Shown: positions 43,309-57,347, numbered from the stretch's first letter. The stretch is DNA of 64,000 nucleotides from Acorus gramineus (GCA_030737835.1 CM060847.1:9934704-9998703), one strand, 5' to 3'. Notes: generated from the letters alone by a model not told the origin. Translations and numbers: made by a program.

Positions 43309-46300
43309 ATGGATTGCTCGACTGTCTCTCTCCACCATCGCTTCAGTCTCCCTCTCCAGGAGGATCGCTTAAACCTCCGCAGACGATGTAATTCGGCCTT
43401 CGCCACTCCCTCCGGTGGCTTCCCGAAGTTCCACCAATGGAGGTTTAGGAGGCGAATAAGCTCATCCGCTGCCGTCGCGGAGAGTAGCTTCGGTGCTTCG
43501 TGGGCTCCAATTGACGGCAGAGATGATGACGATGGTTTCGGCGGTTGGTCGAATGAGGAAACCTCGGTTAAAACGAAAAAGGGTTTGATTTTGACAATGA
43601 TTCATTGTTCTTTTGGATTCTCTTTTCGTGCAATGTGCATTTTGGAAATGCAGATACAAATTTGAAGCTTTTGTTTTTTTCACGGTTTTGCAGCTTTTCC
43701 TGTGTTTCTCTTGACGGGCATTGGGACTTCAGCCGTGCTTTTGCTCGCCGGCTTAGGTTACTGTTTTGGTAAAAAAGGTTGGTTTTGTTTTTGTGGCTTT
43801 TGTTGTGTTTGTTTTGGGGATGTTTTTGCATTGGTAGTTTATGGAAAAAAACTCAATTCACTTATGGAATTACTGAATTTTGATGTGAATCATCGTTAAT
43901 CGGATTGGATTTAAGCATCAATACATATGGTTATTAGTCAAAATGTTGACTATCTTTTGAGTTGGATCGAATGATTCATTGTGTCTGTCTTGTAGAATAT
44001 CAGATGTTGCAAAAATTAAGGATTTTCATTGATGCTAAAGATTTCCCATTTCAGGATTCAAATGCAGGCTTCATCTCCCCTTCTATTCTTTGCACGGACA
44101 GTCTATGTCATCAGAATCTGTGGCTGATTCACACGCAAATTCTGATGCACTTCCTGATGTGAAACTGGAGGGAGACTCCAGTATGGAAGATAATATTGTA
44201 GATGGAACAAATGCAGGTCAATTATCAGGTACTGTGTTCATTTTCATGATTTTGTTTGCCCTGAAGATAGCATAGATGAAATGCAACTTGTAAAGGGTTT
44301 TACCATCGAAGATTTTAGCCTCATTTGATCTTGATTGATCTTTACAATCCTGTCTTTGTAGTGTTGGGGATTTTGATGCAACAGTCTATTATTATATTAC
44401 TTTGCCCTTATTTCTTGTACTACCATCACATGACTTGCATATTATGGATGTCTGAGTATTGTGTGTGTTCTTTCTTCTTCTCTGATGTATCACAGATTGG
44501 AGGGGAACTCTTGATCGTGCAACTATTCCAACTGCTGATTCCGTCCAACAAGAAGCTTTGTTTGTACTAAAGAAACTGAAGGTTTATTTCCAATTCCATA
44601 TTTGAATAGACATTACTGTGTTATATTTATTACTATAAGTAGATTTGAACTTCAATGGAATTCCAACAGTTGTAGAAAAACATCCAAAAGGCCAGAGCTA
44701 TCTAATAATAAATTCAATATCTTACCGGAATGGTGTATCAAACATCGGAGTCAATTATTTGGCTTTTATCGTTTTAACATCAGTCAGATGTAGGGGTTGC
44801 TCAAGGCATCATTCCCAGATCTCAGCATTGTTTTGATTGATTTTAAAATTTCCAGATCATTGAAGAGGATGTCAAGTCTGATGAATTGTGTACAAGGAAG
44901 GAATATGCAAGATGGTTGGTCAGAATGAATTCCTTGTTAGAAAGGTAATAGATAAACACAACAGAAAAATGACATTCCTTTTTTGAGAATTACTACACGT
45001 AATTTAGTTATTTATTTGATTTCATTATATGTGGATGCAAAGAAATCCAAAGAAGCGGCTTGCCTTATGGACATTAACTGAGGGATCTATGAGTACTGCA
45101 TTTGATGACGTGAATGTCAGTGATTCAGATTTTTCCTACATTCAGGGTATGCCACATCTAATGGTTATTATTTACTATTGTTAGATGGTTGAACTATTAT
45201 GGTTATGAAAACAGCTTATGGATTTAACTTTATGGTTTGAAATCAAAAGCCCTTGCGGAAGCTGGCATTGTCCGTAGCAAGCTATCCACAAAGGACTCTG
45301 GTTGTCTGGAAGATATTTCAAATCAGGAGGGGAGGATTGAATTTGCCCCTGAAAAGTAAATCTTCGATCGCATATCCTTCAACTCTTTTTTTCCATAATT
45401 TGTAATTTGATGCTATAAATTCTGTCTGGAAATGCAGATATCTGTCTCGGTTGGATTTGGTAGACTGGAAAGCTCAACTGGATTATTTTTTCATGCCTGG
45501 ATTAGAAGAAAAGGTACACATGGTAGTAGATAATGAAAAAATAAATTTATTTTCCTGATTAGTTGGAAATACCACATTAATTAAGAAGACACCTCCAGTT
45601 CTCTGTAACCTTAAAAGTCTGAGTTTTCTGCAGTCCAGATCATAATAAAGAAAGTGGGTCTTATGGATTTGATGGAACTAAGTCCCAATGCGTCACCAGG
45701 ATTGTTCATGGATTTGCTTGCTGGTGACAAAAGCATAATAAGAAAAGTGTTCGGTAATCCTTTCTATACATTTCTTCCAAATTATTAAGAATGAACATTT
45801 TTCACTTTGTGTTTTTCTTTTTTTGCAAACTAACTGAGCATCACTTGAGAGTGCAACATTTAGGTTACTATCTCCCAGATTAATTTTAGATTATATATCA
45901 CATGGACAAAAAGAAATATCTGGAAGGGTGAGAGTGTTTACCTTTGAATCACATTGAACAGGAAATACCAGGCGCCTTCAGCCCCTTAAACCTGTGACCA
46001 AAGCACAAGCGGCTGTGGCACTGACAAGTGGCAGAATGGTGGAAACAATCAATTATGAGCTATTGAGATTGGAAGCTGAAACTTCATCAAGGCAGGGTGA
46101 AATGGAAGAAATAAGGTCCGAGTTACTTCGCAGAGGAGAAATTAAGAGGGTTTGGGAGGAAAAGATGGACAAGGAGAAAGCTCGTGGTTTGGAGGTGCAG
46201 AGAGATTGTGTTGCAGCCTTGATTCAGTTGGAGAATGAGAAGGTAATTCGAGATGCAGACCTTGCTGACTATATGAAGCAAAAAGCAGCTCTTGACTGCC

Positions 46301-47048
46301 AACAGCAGCTGTTGCTTGGTCTCAAGGAAGAAATTGATGAAATGCGTGAGCGACTAACCGCTGAGAAAGCCAATTTTGATGCCGAGCAGTGGAGTTTAAA
46401 GCAGCTGACTGTTGATTTGGTTGAGAAACAGGATGCTATCCTTGAAGCTAAATCTATATTGGAAGCTGAAAAAGAAGCTCTTCGAATTCTTAGGTGAGCC
46501 CCTCTCGCCTTGTTATTTTCCTACCTCTGGGTTAGGTAGGTCCATTACACTTCCAGTGCGCTGTCATGCAATTTAAAGTTGTCATCATAATCCCATCATC
46601 ACCATATCATCGTTTTAGTTTAATCTTGTTAGGTTTTGTCATACAAACACACTTGCTATGTGATGATGTTTGCTTATCTGATGTGTTTGAGATAATATGT
46701 TCAATACAGAGAAATTTTTAACCTAATATTATTTTATTCTAAAATATGTTGAAATTCCATATAATTGTTAAAAAAAACACACATTTATATATAATCATGT
46801 AATATTTCATGATACCATACTGTAGGTTTTCTTTTGTCACTAATTAACTAGTGTGACGTATGTCAGGCCTTGTTTACAATCTGATTCATGGTGTCTTATT
46901 TATCAGATCCTGGGTGGAGGATGAGGCGAGACAAAGCCAGGTGCGCAAGAAAATCCTGGAGGGTGCTGTAAAGAGGTGGAAATGGGGCAGTCAACCGGAC
47001 CTGGAGAACAGAGAACGCCAAGAAATAGCTAAAAGTGGTGGTGAATGA
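43309..47048 (+). CDS. Chloroplast SLH-domain, coiled-coil membrane protein
   Basis: A 593-residue protein from 11 exons: 43309-43582, 43694-43777, 44055-44228, 44496-44581, 44856-44944, 45043-45146, 45250-45355, 45438-45513, 45639-45753, 45962-46493, 46907-47048. The Ser/Arg-rich N-terminus (MDCSTVSLHHRFSL) suits a plastid transit peptide. One membrane segment lies at about 92-116 (FLLTGIGTSAVLLLAGLGY). S-layer-homology-like units follow at about 215-275 (RKEYARWLVRMNSLLER, then FDDVNVSDSDFSYIQALAEA) and at about 300-390. A long coiled coil covers about 395-560 (RQGEMEEIRSELLRRGEIKR). It resembles the Arabidopsis SLH proteins I recall as At3g25680 and At5g23890, whose role is not established. 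In bacteria SLH units bind cell-wall polymers; the plastid version is presumably of cyanobacterial descent. Confidence 0.85.
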
Positions 47049-47612
47049 ACATTCATAATGGTACCCATTTCTGTTCTGTGGTCTACCAAGTTCAGTTCCC
47101 CACAGCTTCCTTTCTTTCATCAATTTTCTGAAAAAAAAAATTTGGATAGGAGTGGTCTCGAATGTGCATGAATTTGTAATGCAGACTAAATAGTAATAGT
47201 GCTTTATCCAACAAAATCTCAGTACACAAATTTTCCAGGTTCTTCCATTTATTCACACATAAATGAAATGAAGATGGTGTGGTTCTCTAGTTTTGGAGTG
47301 CTGACATACTCAGGTCCTTTTTCTAATCTCGTCTGTAATTCAAAAATAGTTCTTCAACCACATGAACCAAGTGCATATCACACTATCTCAATGTATATTT
47401 TATTGTTTATAATAATATATACTTTAATGAATGAGTATATATTAAAAAGAAAAAATTGGTGATAACTACAAATGGGTCTGAATGCAGAGATGGACAAATC
47501 ATTTTCCTAGTTTTGGTGCGTGATTTTTAACAATTGATTGAAAAGAAACAGAAGGGTCTGGTTTTTACCCCCCTATCAATAGTTAAACATAGCAGTTAAT
47601 GAAAAATCTTTT

Positions 47613-47790
47613 ATTCCATAAAGAAGGGGGATTAACACGAAGGGGATTTTTCAATAATTGCTATAATTAGAGATTGGGTTATTATGATATTAGCAGATGA
47701 TACTAGTTCCGTCATGAGCAATTCTCCTTTGCCCAGAGGCTTCTTTTAATAAGAATATATGATTGCTCTTCAAAAAAAAAAAAAAAAAAT
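47613..47790 (+). mobile_element. Poly(A) retroposon insert
   Basis: Bounded by a direct repeat of the form AAAAATCTTTT (about 47602-47612 and directly after the A tail), ending CTTTTAATAAGAATATATG, then GCTCTTC and about 18 A. These are signs of LINE-mediated insertion. The body has no recognisable coding part. Confidence 0.5.
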
Positions 47791-47880
47791 CTTTTTTAAA
47801 TCCTAAGGTTTCACATATTTTTAAGTGGAAAATGTTAGACTCTGTCACATTCATCAATCAAAACTCACACCTCATGTATT

Positions 47881-48100
47881 TTTATTTTTTTTAAATAGTA
47901 AACATCATCTAATGAGGTATATGTTTTGATAAAAAATGTATTTCGCTCCATTTCTAATTGAATGAACTCATTTTTAAAAAGTGTAAGAAAATATTTAATA
48001 TGGTACATACAGCATCTAAGAAGATATATGTTTCACTAGATTTTTAACGTGGTATATAAAATTGTGTTTTGGACTGATAAAAAAACTGAGTGTACCAACA
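47881..48100. repeat. Lone copy of the 11.7/13.0-kb inverted-arm repeat
   Basis: It shares with 12985-13208 the blocks TTTTGATAAAAAATGTAT, AAGTGTAAGAAAATATTTAA and AAAAAACTGAGT, in the same orientation, ending GAGTGTACCAACA. Similarity spans about 220 bp. No partner arm was found nearby. Confidence 0.65.
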
Positions 48101-48841
48101 TTCTAAAGCCTGGTTCGCATTAGGATAAAAGGGAATCACATGTTGTCTTATATGGCATAAGAAAAAAAAAAGGATAAAACATGAACAATCGTTTATATTT
48201 GGAAAGAAAAAATGGAGATATTTTGTTTTAAATAAAAGATGGAATAGAATTTATCCTTATTTTTTAACCTCATTTTTTTATAAAACATGAACTGCTTTTC
48301 CCAGAAAAACAAAAACAAAAGAAATTCATAGAATTAAAAACCAACAATATCAATACCCCTTTAATAAAAATAGTAGACTTGATATTTTTAAATTTTCTTT
48401 TAAGTTATCACAAATTTTATATCATGTGATCTAAATACAAAATTAATGATAAAAACACAAAAACATGAAAATAACAAAATGCATTACTAAATATAAATAT
48501 AAATAAAAATAACGATCTTTTTACCTTTATAAATTAGATTAACTTATCCTAAATATTTATCCATTTATCAAATCAGACGCCTTCTCATTATATGTACCAG
48601 TGTCTGCGCGCTTGTGCATGTAAATAACTAATATACCAGGGACCAGTCATTCTTTGATTTTTCAACATATTTTGCAGCTAAACAGGATGCAAATAACTAA
48701 TTATTAAACAGTTTAATCCGATCAATTCAGAACAGACAACATTATAGTGTATACAAATCCAAAACCAGGGTCAGCAACCATGGTTTCTGTTTGGAAGAGG
48801 AAGAACAACCATCACTGTTATCTGATGATGGGACAAATCAT

Positions 48842-51800
48842 TCAAATGAAGCTGGGGCAGACAGGTCCCTTGGAGATGCCTAGGCGAACTTCCATTCCAT
48901 GGTGCATATCCTGTGGTCGGAAGGTTTCCGAGTCCTGTGGATCTGCAATCACATGTACAAAAAAAAAAGTTGATGTTGAAATTCACAAGGATTTCACAGT
49001 TCTCATCCACTACTAGAATCAGCATCTCCCCTTGCAGAGGTAATTGGAAGCAAGAAAAAGGAGTTTGATTAAATGATGTTGCAGGGACATTGATGAGAAA
49101 CTAACATGAGAGACAAAGACAAAGTTGCCTTTTCTTTCAAGTTCGGCCGCCACCACTGAAATAAGGGTTGAGATCGCTTTGAGGCATTATGGATATAGAA
49201 GGGTGACTTTTGAGTCCACATAACAAAAGTGCAAGTTTTTGCATGTCCCTCAACGAGGACAAGGGTGAAAATTTGCATTTCATTACAACTAATACTGCAT
49301 CGAGTGTATTGAAGCATTTGGCTAGCCAAAAATTAGAACCCTTTTCCAGCTCCCCTATTCCCAAGAGAGAGAATGTCGAATCCACCAAATTCCATTGAAA
49401 GACTAGTAAACCACTTTTGGGGTTTACATTTTTTTTTTTAAAGAATGGTGCTCCCGGGGATCTAATCATTTAACCTCTTTCACAGAGGTGGGAGGTGTTT
49501 GTCAACTTAACCAAAGCTCGGTTCGTACTTCTGGGATTTCCTTAATGTGTGGGAAACAACACATTTTGGGTTTCGAAACTATTCATCATAGATTATTGAT
49601 TAAAACTCATATAAGCATCTGGCTTCCTGTTCCCCATAAAAATCTACTACTTTATTTCTCCAAATCTAAAGGTTTTCAAAACAGGTTACGCCTTCCAAGC
49701 TGATAATCATTTTGAACAAGAACAAAAGAAAAGATGTTGCAAATAGTTTTGGTAAACAATTGTCTTAAAACTGGCAAGAATTTCAGGAGCTGGAAGTTGG
49801 GAGAACTGCATTTTGAAAATTCTACCCATAATATTTGAATTTTGGATAAGAATTTGATAATGAGGTGTTTTTCAATTTTCTCTTTTGCGCTCCTCATAGA
49901 TGAATGTCGACTGATGTTGCTTAGATATTCCTAGAGTGATTGGACTACCAAAAGCAATCCAAGAATTAGAACAACAAAAATAGCAGACCACAAAATAAAA
50001 GGCGACGACCTTGGAATCCCACAAAATTTAGTCTTGAGGTGTATTTTGTGGAGATGATCCAGACTAGTCGAGATCACCTTTAACTAAGAAAAATTTAAAA
50101 CAAATTCCTTTTTAAGGACCTTAAGCGAATTTATTATTTATTTAGTAAATATTCGCATAGCGGTTTCTCTTTCCTCATAAATCAGAATTAAACATCACCA
50201 ATTCCAACTTCCTTCTAGGACCTCATCTATAATGCCCGTTTAATTTTTTCTATTTTTAATAAAATTTATATTTTAGCTTAATTACTTTCCATATAAAGCC
50301 TGATTGAGTCATTATATGGAGGTACTTCATACTTGTAACCCAAAAGTGTAATTACTTTTTCCATCAATAATATTTAGTGTTAATTCAATTTTTGCTCTAT
50401 TTTGATAATTGTGTTATGGGATTTGACATAGATAAGATCGTTTTATCATTTTCTACTGATGATGAAAGGACCTAATTCATGTGAAGATCTTACAACACAA
50501 CTCTAACAAGTGAACGAAGACAGAACAACATTGAATATAATGACTCGATCAGACTCAATTAGGAACCTAATTGAAATAAATACAAAATTTACCATAAATA
50601 AAAAAATTAAAAGGACATTATGAACAATAATTATGAGATCCTAGAAGACAATGAGAATCGATGACAATCAGTTCTTATTTACGAGGAAGGAGAAATTGCC
50701 ACGCAAATATTTATTATAAATAGTAAATTCACTTATTTAAGGAGTTTAACGAAGGAATTTGATTAAATTTTGCGTAGTTAATGGTGATAACGACTAATTT
50801 GAATCCTCTACAAAATACACCTCCATGTCAAAATTTTGTGGGATTCCTTCTATCTGTTGCTAATTTTTGTAATATTACTTCCTGGGCTGCTTCTGGTGGT
50901 CCAATCGCTTTAAGAATGCGTCGACCACTTGTTTTGCATCACTTATCATCCAACAACCCAGATGAAAGCATACATACGAACACTAATGCACCAGATCTCA
51001 TTAGAACTCCAGAGTAAAAAATCACTAGGACTCTTTTTCTTCCACAAAAAAAAAAAGAAAGAAAGAAAGAAAGATGAAGACTAATGTCAGGTTGACAGCA
51101 AATTGAAAGTAAAACAATGATCACGGATCATCCTTTTATTTGGACAATGGGAAACCCCAACAAGAGTTGGGAAAACCCAAGGGCGTAGAGTAGCCCACAA
51201 ACCCCGTGCAGCTGGTGAGTCTAGGGGAATTTGAACTTGAGGCCTATGGGAAAATAACCTATGTTTTTTAATCGAAGAGCCACCACTCATAGGTTTCTTG
51301 TGAATCATCCTTTGATGGTAAGGCTGACCACAAACAGATGGGATAAGGGTTATTGATTAGCTAGCTGGCAGATCAGCGTACATGATTCTCATAATCAACA
51401 TCAGAGGACTAACATTTGTACAACTCTTGAAAACATGTTCAATTTTATGCAACTTCATGTCAAGTAATGCACATAATTCAACAAAACACGAAATCAATTT
51501 CCTCTTTTTGTTTCAGAATGAGTAACGGAGCAAGTCTTTAATGAAATGGCTTTACATTACTTCCCCCCAGTAAAAAGTCGATGGACTTTGCTCTAACTGA
51601 ATATCATTACCCCACCATTGTCGATATTGTTTACAATTTCACATTCAATGCATTTTCAAAAATGGTTAGCAATGACTTTACAAGCATAGGGAAGAAAAAA
51701 ATATGGGACCAAAGATGAAATTTTGACAAAATATATGACATTTACTCTATGATGCTCTAATAACATGCAACAAACAACATAAACAGATATAGAAAATAAT

Positions 51801-53184
51801 AGATGGTTACCGATGAAGTAATCCTCAATCTGGAAATCATCCAAGCCACCGGTAAGGGCCTCATAGCCTAGCATAGAGGACGGCAACCCCGGAGGCCTTT
51901 GGAATCTGCAACAATATATTTTGTTATATAAAAGTAATAAGGCAAACCTCCTCTATTTTGCTTCATACGAACTAAAGTTTGAAATAGTGATAAAATATAT
52001 TGAACGGTCGGTTTGCATCTTGGACGAAAAAGAAAAATGCAGTTTTCAGCCCTTGACTGGTATTAGATGGGATGTGCAACATAAATTATCAGCATCAAAT
52101 CATCCATGTACCGATAATACTGCAAACACTCACATCAGTATCAACAAGACATAAAGAAATATAAAACCCTTCTTGTAAATGCAAGGGAATGTGCTTCAGT
52201 CACCAAGAGAAGAAAAAAAAAAGGTCCAATGCACAAAAGGAACAAAGAAGCAAATAAATCAATCATTCTTTTTTTTAAAAATTTCATGCAGCTTTTACAA
52301 CCCAACCACTTATATTTTTGAAACAGCTAAAGATGCAGATGATCCCGATCAGAGCAATAAATGCATTCGCATGGGACGAAGAAAACACCCATTAAGATTG
52401 GAAACTTTCTACCCATATCTTATATGCTGACCAGGTCTGTTTTCCTCCAGAGCCCGAGAGCATCCATGAATGCTCAGTTAACAAGAAAAAATTCCCCCAA
52501 AAGTAAAAAATAATAATAATCCCGGAAACACATCAAAGAATGCCAAGTCACGACTCGCTAGTCATGGGGAATTCTACAACCATTACGATTTTGAAAGCAA
52601 ACACAATGCTTTCATGTTTAGGCTGCTTGGTTTCGTCCAACTGGATGGAGTGTTTTCATTGAAACTATACTAAAATACAGATCATAATGCATTTCATGTT
52701 ATTTCAAATTTCATTGCACGCTCAGACAGTCAAATCCCTAAATATAGACCATTTTTCAATGGAAAAAAAAATAGCACAAAATAACGGATCAAGATCAAAA
52801 GACGTTCATGGAGCATCAGAGATTGAGACCTGGAGAGGATCTGACGGTCGAGATCCATTTTCAAGGGGAAGGCCGCGCCGTATGTGCTGGCGAGGACCGT
52901 CTTCTTAAGATCCTCCTGGTTCTTCGTGATCTGATCGAACAGAAATGAAAAATGTAGGGTTAGGGTTTATCGAAAACTCAACAAGGCCAATCATACGAAG
53001 TGCAAAAAATTCAACAAAAAAAAAACACGAATCAGAGATCAAGAGAGAGGATTACGGATTGATGGAGGGACTGAAGAGGGTGAGACGCGATGATGTCGCT
53101 CTTGACGCCGTTCAATCCGAATCGGAGGGCGTCGATTTCCGCGCCTCCGACATCGTGAGCTATGGATTTCGATGAACCCTCCAT
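48842..53184 (-). CDS. UMP1: Proteasome maturation factor UMP1 (POMP)
   Basis: Chaperone for assembly of the 20S proteasome core; it is trapped in half-proteasomes and is the first substrate of the finished particle. Four exons: 53184-53056, 52930-52830, 51905-51811, 48942-48842, giving 141 residues, the same length as Arabidopsis UMP1 as I recall. The start is MEGSSKSIAHDVGGAEIDAL; then come FGLNGVKSDIIASHPLQSLH, AAFPLKMDLDRQILSRFQRP, PSSMLGYEALTGGLDDFQIE, and the end MHHGMEVRLGISKGPVCPSF plus Ile. No domain is missing. The last intron is about 2.9 kb, very long for so small a gene, and holds a SINE copy and other retroposon-like sequence. Leader sequence and promoter lie beyond 53184. Confidence 0.95.
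49430..49526 (-). mobile_element. tRNA-derived SINE, copy 3
   Basis: On the minus strand it reads ACGAACCGAGCTTTGGTTAA, then ACAAACACCTCCCACCTCTG, then GAGGTTAAATGATTAGATCC and GGGAGCACCATTCTTT plus A run. It matches copies 1 and 2 in the MAP kinase gene. Flanks ACTTCTGGGATTT and ACTTTTGGGGTTT could be an aged target duplication. It sits in the last UMP1 intron in gene orientation. Confidence 0.72.
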
Positions 53185-56100
53185 GTTTTCTGTATTTCAC
53201 TCTCTCTGCTCTTGCGGTCTTTCACTTTTAACGAAGCTTTCTTCGGGAGAAAGAAAGCCTTCGAACCCTTCCGCCTCTCTGATTTTTGTTTGGGGCAATC
53301 AATTCATGGGAGTGTTCATTTAGGTAGAAGCATAAGTTGTTCTATTTTTGTTATATTGAAATAGATAACAATTTATGTTGAATTAGATAAATTTTTGTTT
53401 AGTTATTTTTTTATTGTTCTTATTGAAAAATATAAAAATAATTTTTTTTATTGTTTGGTTCACCTTAGATAAAATAAGGATAAGTGATAGATAAGAGATA
53501 AATAAAAGTTTAACGTTTTAGATGACAACTATACTTTTGCATAAATTATTTGTGTTTTGAAATAAATATGAGAGATGTGTGTGTAATATGATAGATACGA
53601 CAATTTTTTAAATGTGTGCAAGGATTGTTAGGTGAGATAATTTTTTAAAAATGACAGAAAATGGTATTTTTATTTATTGGCATAGATAAGTCTTGATAAA
53701 AAAAATTATCTTTTTTTATAATAATTACCAGGTCTTATCCTAGTTTATCTAGACATCGTTATTAAAGTTTATTCTTATCAAACAAACAGGTTTTTTGAGC
53801 TATTCTGCTGTATTCTCCTCTATCCTTGGCTTATGCTCCACCCAAAGGGAGGGCTAGGGTTTATACATATTACAGGAATATATAAATTTATCTAATTTAT
53901 TTGGTTGTGTTTTTTGTTATTCTCATTGGGAAACGTAATAATAAATATTGAGTTGTTTGGTTGATGAATGATAAAACGTGAATAAGGTATAAAAAATTGA
54001 TTTGGCATATGGGTCCTATTGATGTATATGAGGTAACGACATGTGATTTGATGTGATGACATGTGATTTGACATGTGAATTACTTATACCAGTGGAAAAA
54101 TAATACAATTCCATTAGGGATCTCAAATATAAATACCAGCTTATTCTTACATGATTCTACATGGCTATATCCACTTATTCTCTTTACCCAAACATTTTTT
54201 TTTTATTCTCTTATGTTCTCACCTATTCCTCCACCCAAATGCCATCGAAAGAGCGTTGTTACACAGGTTTTTATCAACCTGATTCCACCCTCATATGCAG
54301 AAATTAAATCAACAGAGCATATACTCATATTAACAAGATTTATGTGTACATGTAATTCATTAGAGTTTATATTTCATTTTTTTTATATAAAAATATGTGC
54401 CTCATTTAAATGAGATATATTATTTTAAAAAAAAATTAAAATACGTATAAATTGAAAGTAGAGCTGAAAAAAAAGTTATATTTAACATTATTCATTCCGA
54501 AATATGGTTTTTTAATCCCTTACCAAGTTTGGGTTGTGAGTCTTATGATCACGATGACTATAACGAGAATAATTATTTTATTTTAATTATTCTTATATTA
54601 TTTGTGTTGAAAAATATATATTTTTTTGTTTAATTTCTTTTAATAAAATGAAGATAAATGTTGGATAATATATCAATAAAAAATTATTGCATGTTAATTA
54701 TTTATTTATATTTGAGAATGTGTGAGAGGTGTGTATATATAATAATATAGATATAACATGTTATAACATGTGTGTTAGAAAAATACTTCTATTAATTGGT
54801 ATATTTACGTTCTAATAAGCAATTTTGACCCTCTAGAATAGTTATTAAAATTTATGCTAACTTATTCAAGCATAATTAGCATAGTTTATTATTACAAAAC
54901 AATTTTTTTTCTTTCTTGTCACAACTTATTCTCCTTTATTTTTAGGTTATTTCCAACCTACAATATAACAATATATTTTTTCTAGGTCTTTTCCAGGAAA
55001 TATCATATGTAATATGCAGGTTAAATAACAATATACAAAAATACAATATTTATAACAATGTACAGATTTACATAATAATATTCATAAGATAGATAACAAT
55101 ATATGAGGTAACAACTAACAAATCACGCAAAGTGGATAATGCTACACAAAATGAATGTAAGTAATATAAGGACCTAAAAATGTAACTATTAATTTGGAGT
55201 GTTTTCATGTACTAAAAAAATTCAAGGACTTAAGCTCCGATTGGGTAGCGAGTAGTGCCAAAAGATTTTTTTTTCAATAAATGATTATCTATTATATAAT
55301 TATATTAATAGAATAGATTTTTTTTATTGTATTTTTAGTTATTCTCTTTTAAAAATATAATATTAAAGTTTTTGTTGTTTGATTAACTATAGATAAATTG
55401 TAGATAAAAAATGAAGAATATGTGAATAACATTTATAAGAAGTAAAAAAAAAAATGGTTTGAAATGTAAGTCCATTAATTTATAAGAGTCGATGACATGT
55501 GATTCAATATATTGATCATTTTTATACCAGTTGAATAGATTATGTAAAATAAAACAATTTTAAAAGGGTTGGGAATACTAATTTGAGCATATTCTTATCT
55601 ACTCTAACATAATTACACCAACCAATTCTTTCCAAAAAAAAAAATCCCCTTATTCAATCCTATTATAACATATTCCACATCTACTCTTCTACCCAGTAGG
55701 TGGTGATTTAGTTTTGACTTGAAAAAAAAAGTTTACTTGTGTTGTGAAAAATCATTTTTTCATAACATCGTATCACATTTAAAAATGAAATTTAGCGTGT
55801 CCATGATTTAGATGCCCTATTTGGGTGTGACACAAAATTATTAGCCCCTCGTAGTTATATTGGGATACATAATAATTCATGCTGGATGGGTAAATTTTTA
55901 TTTGATTCCATTTTCTGTTATCTCACTGGGAAACATAAAAATGACATCTTTGTTGTTTGGTTCACCTTGGATAAAATAATGATAAGTGATTGATAAAAGA
56001 TGGATTAAAATTTATGACTTTTTAAATGACAATTATACTCATGCATAAATTTAAGTGTGAAAGATATGTGTGTGACATAATAGATGTAACATTTTTTAGA

Positions 56101-57347
56101 ATGTGTATGAAAGTTTCAGGCGAGATAAATTTTTAAAATAATAGATAATGATATTTTTATCTATTGACATAGATAAGTCCTCATAAACAATTCTAATATA
56201 TTTTATTAGAATAGTTCTTAGGTCTTATCATAATTTATTCAAGAATAACTATCAAAATTTATACTAACAAAATAAATTTTGAGCTATTCTCGTGTATCCC
56301 TCTATATTTCTTGTTTATGTTACACTCAAAACGGGTGGGGGCATAAATAAAATCTGATTAGAATAAGATGGATGGAATAGATGGATAGGGTTATCAAGTG
56401 GGGGGCATATCACAAGGATTATGTTTGCCAGCCACCTATTGGAGGTAAGGACCCCAGTTGAGTAATGGAAGGCAGAAATTTGTCTGCGTTGAGAGGAAGT
56501 GATATCCACTGTTGTCTGTGGATCCCACTGATTTATCTTCAATTCTTATTTTATCATTCTTGTATGGATACCAAAAAAAACAAAGAAAAAAAAGACTCTC
56601 AACTCCGGTGAGAATAAATAACAAATCTTCTATTCTTATATTAATTATTGAATACTCAAAGCAAAATTTCTGTTTTTATAGAATCCATTGGATTGATGAG
56701 AATGAGTTAAAGTTATCAAACTAACTCTTAAAATTTAAAATGTTTATGTGATGTTTTAATTTAAACAATACTAAAAAATCAAATATAATTTTCTTTAGGC
56801 CCAATCAAAGATTGAAAAGATGCGATCTTTTTTTTTCTTTTTGTTTTGTAAATTTTTTTTTTTTATTAGAAGAATGAATAATTTTTTTTTCTAATATAAA
56901 TGTAAAGAAAAGCCATCAAATAACTATTTAAGATGTCTTTGGGTCACGTGCATTTATTTAACAAAAAAAAAAAAAACATATATATGACCTCAAATAAGGT
57001 GATAAGACTCAAAGGTGAGCTACATGTAATTTTTTAAATTTTCTCTCACTTTCATTAAAATCAGCCAAATAAAAACTAATCTCCTTTTCAATGTATGTCC
57101 TCCGGTCCGGATGTCTTTATTTTTCTTTTTATTTATTTATTTATTTAATTATGATTGTACACAAAATACCCTAAAAATATGAGCATTAATGCATGTTAAA
57201 TGTGTTTTGAAAAACGGAGGGTAAGTAAAGAACAGCCAAATATATATAATTTTATTTGCGAAGGATGTAATAAAAATCAGAATGTAAACATATTAATGGT
57301 AATATGTATATAGATTTATAATTATTGTGAAAGACAAGCATCAGTAC
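53185..57347. repeat. Cluster of related AT-rich MITE-like repeats
   Basis: Two related repeat types recur. Type A lies at about 53885-54240 and 55240-55700 (and at 34430-34800, 35280-35600), with blocks GTTGTTTGGTTGATGAATGA, ATGACATGTGATTTGA and TTATACCAGTGGAA. Type B lies at about 53330-53810, 54570-54960 and 55885-56320, with GTTTGGTTCACCTTAGATAA, GATAAGTGATAGATAA, then GGCATAGATAAGTC and GAGCTATTCT. Both begin with a similar TTATTCTCATTGGGAAA block. They have no coding capacity. Bases 56330-57347 are AT-rich with homopolymer runs; no gene was seen. Confidence 0.6.

Larger units (their letters stand above)
47049..48841. other. Intergenic, repeat-bearing
   Basis: The SLH-gene 3' UTR comes first. 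At about 47613-47790 is a retroposon-like insert ending GATTGCTCTTC plus about 18 A, with AAAAATCTTTT on both sides. At 47881-48100 is a lone copy of the arm of the 11727-13208 element. From 48110 to 48600 is an AT-rich MITE-like stretch. No gene was seen. Confidence 0.5.
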
